Shown here piece after piece: positions 63,521-64,000 of a stretch of 64,000 bases of DNA (position 1 is the first letter of the stretch; each line of letters starts with the position of its first letter). The position numbers were made by a program, and so were the translations under genes. The notes beneath the pieces are model-generated. The model was not told the DNA's origin and searched no databases. It saw only the letters and a program-made list of their open reading frames with translations. The DNA is from Dechloromonas sp. CZR5. GTDB lineage: Bacteria > Pseudomonadota > Gammaproteobacteria > Burkholderiales > Rhodocyclaceae. The DNA lies in the NCBI RefSeq assembly GCF_008711155.1, contig NZ_VUYQ01000005.1:186001-250000 (forward strand), written 5' to 3'.

Positions 63521-64000
63521 ATGAAAAATAATCAGCCTGTGACTCAGCGGGAAATCCCCTTTCCTCCCGACCAATATCTGGTTTCCAGAACGGATTTGAA
63601 AGGCGTCATCACGCATGTCAACGATGGTTTCGTCGAGATCAGCGGTTTTACGCGCAGCGAGCTGATCGGCAGCAGCCACAACGTCGTCCGCCATCCGGAC
63701 ATGCCGCAGGCTGCTTTCGAGGATTTGTGGCGGACGGTGAAATCAGGGTTGCCGTGGCGTGGAGCGGTCAAGAACCGTTGTAAAAATGGCGATTTCTATT
63801 GGGTGGAGGCTTTCGTCGTGCCACTCAAGAAAAACGGCCAGACTAACGGCTACATGTCGGTTCGCACGCCGTTGTCGGCCGAGAAAAAAGCCGCTGCCGA
63901 AGCGCTCTACAGCAAGACCGGTGTGTCGGGAAAGCTGCCGGCAACCGGCCGGCGCAGCCTGGCGATCGGTCAGCGCTTGTGGGCGGCTCTGGGGGTTCTG
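63521..64000 (+). CDS. PAS-domain chemoreceptor (Aer-like), N-terminal part
   Basis: The first 160 codons of a gene cut by the window edge. Residues about 15-125 form a PAS domain of the aerotaxis-receptor kind (DLKGVITHVNDGFVEISGF, VVRHPDMPQAAFEDLW, CKNGDFYWVEAFVVPL), which usually binds FAD to sense redox or oxygen. A basic linker and the beginning of a hydrophobic segment (LWAALGVL) follow, as expected before a membrane anchor and methyl-accepting domain. A chemotaxis role is inferred from the PAS type; the signalling tip is outside the window. Confidence 0.85.
   Translation, partial: MKNNQPVTQREIPFPPDQYLVSRTDLKGVITHVNDGFVEISGFTRSELIGSSHNVVRHPDMPQAAFEDLWRTVKSGLPWRGAVKNRCKNGDFYWVEAFVVPLKKNGQTNGYMSVRTPLSAEKKAAAEALYSKTGVSGKLPATGRRSLAIGQRLWAALGVL

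Overview
The window looks like chromosome of a high-GC betaproteobacterium of the Rhodocyclales (Dechloromonas/Azonexus-like). This is inferred from gene order and protein type, not from a database search. Typical signs are the lolB-ispE-tRNA-Gln-prs-rplY-pth-ychF order, zapD-yacG beside a Nudix/ThiE fusion, abundant GGDEF/EAL/HD-GYP proteins, a Sox gene set and an NtrC/sigma-54 ammonium transporter. Nearly every gap is short and genes often overlap by 1-4 bases. No insertion sequence, prophage or CRISPR array was seen.

Layout. 1-1974: end of an HD-GYP gene overlapped by an EAL gene (c-di-GMP turnover). 2032-5553: a compact operon of DUF350, SPFH/SHOCT, zinc-ribbon DUF4178 and a 47-residue membrane peptide, probably an envelope module; a membrane-fused spermidine synthase, a family I associate with such modules, lies at 11058. 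5692-10976: NlpC/P60 lipoprotein, tRNA-Arg, orphan HicA-like protein, then pgpA-thiL-nusB-ribH-ribBX and a YceI protein. 12547-21040: PAS-GGDEF-EAL, ychF, pth, rplY, prs, tRNA-Gln, ispE, lolB and a TPR protein, all leftward. 21139-30671: mutM, a dynamin-like GTPase, ferredoxin, coaD, rsmD, two M16 proteases, and ftsY-ftsE-ftsX followed by a Tat-exported FAD oxidoreductase. 32281-45675: a PhnD-type hybrid kinase, NamZ, a DOMON-like protein, TrpB2, a SPOR-like protein, coaE-zapD-yacG, Nudix-ThiE, a DUF815 ATPase, mltA and amtB.

45676-48986 is the one clear accessory region. It is visibly AT-richer, carries a single 773-residue NACHT-type NTPase with a restriction-endonuclease-like N-terminus (probable anti-phage gene), and is bracketed by inverted copies of a ~105-bp sequence, each made of a gene 3' end plus a GGCCCGG-stem terminator. 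Those copies appear to be related pieces of an unidentified gene and are the most unusual structure here.

48987-53912 holds a twin-receiver protein, a YXWGXW lipoprotein, a Pat-type acyl-CoA synthetase/acetyltransferase under a perfect 26-bp palindrome, and a 59-residue conserved-looking small protein. 53978-63306 is a complete thiosulfate/sulfide oxidation locus: soxR-soxC-soxD-soxY-soxZ-soxA-soxX-soxB-rhodanese leftward, and a cytochrome c plus flavocytochrome-c sulfide dehydrogenase flavoprotein rightward, sharing an AT-rich divergent control region with palindromes suited to the ArsR-type sensor. Having SoxCD suggests oxidation of the sulfane sulfur to sulfate without obligate sulfur-globule storage. 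The window ends inside a PAS-containing, Aer-like chemoreceptor gene.
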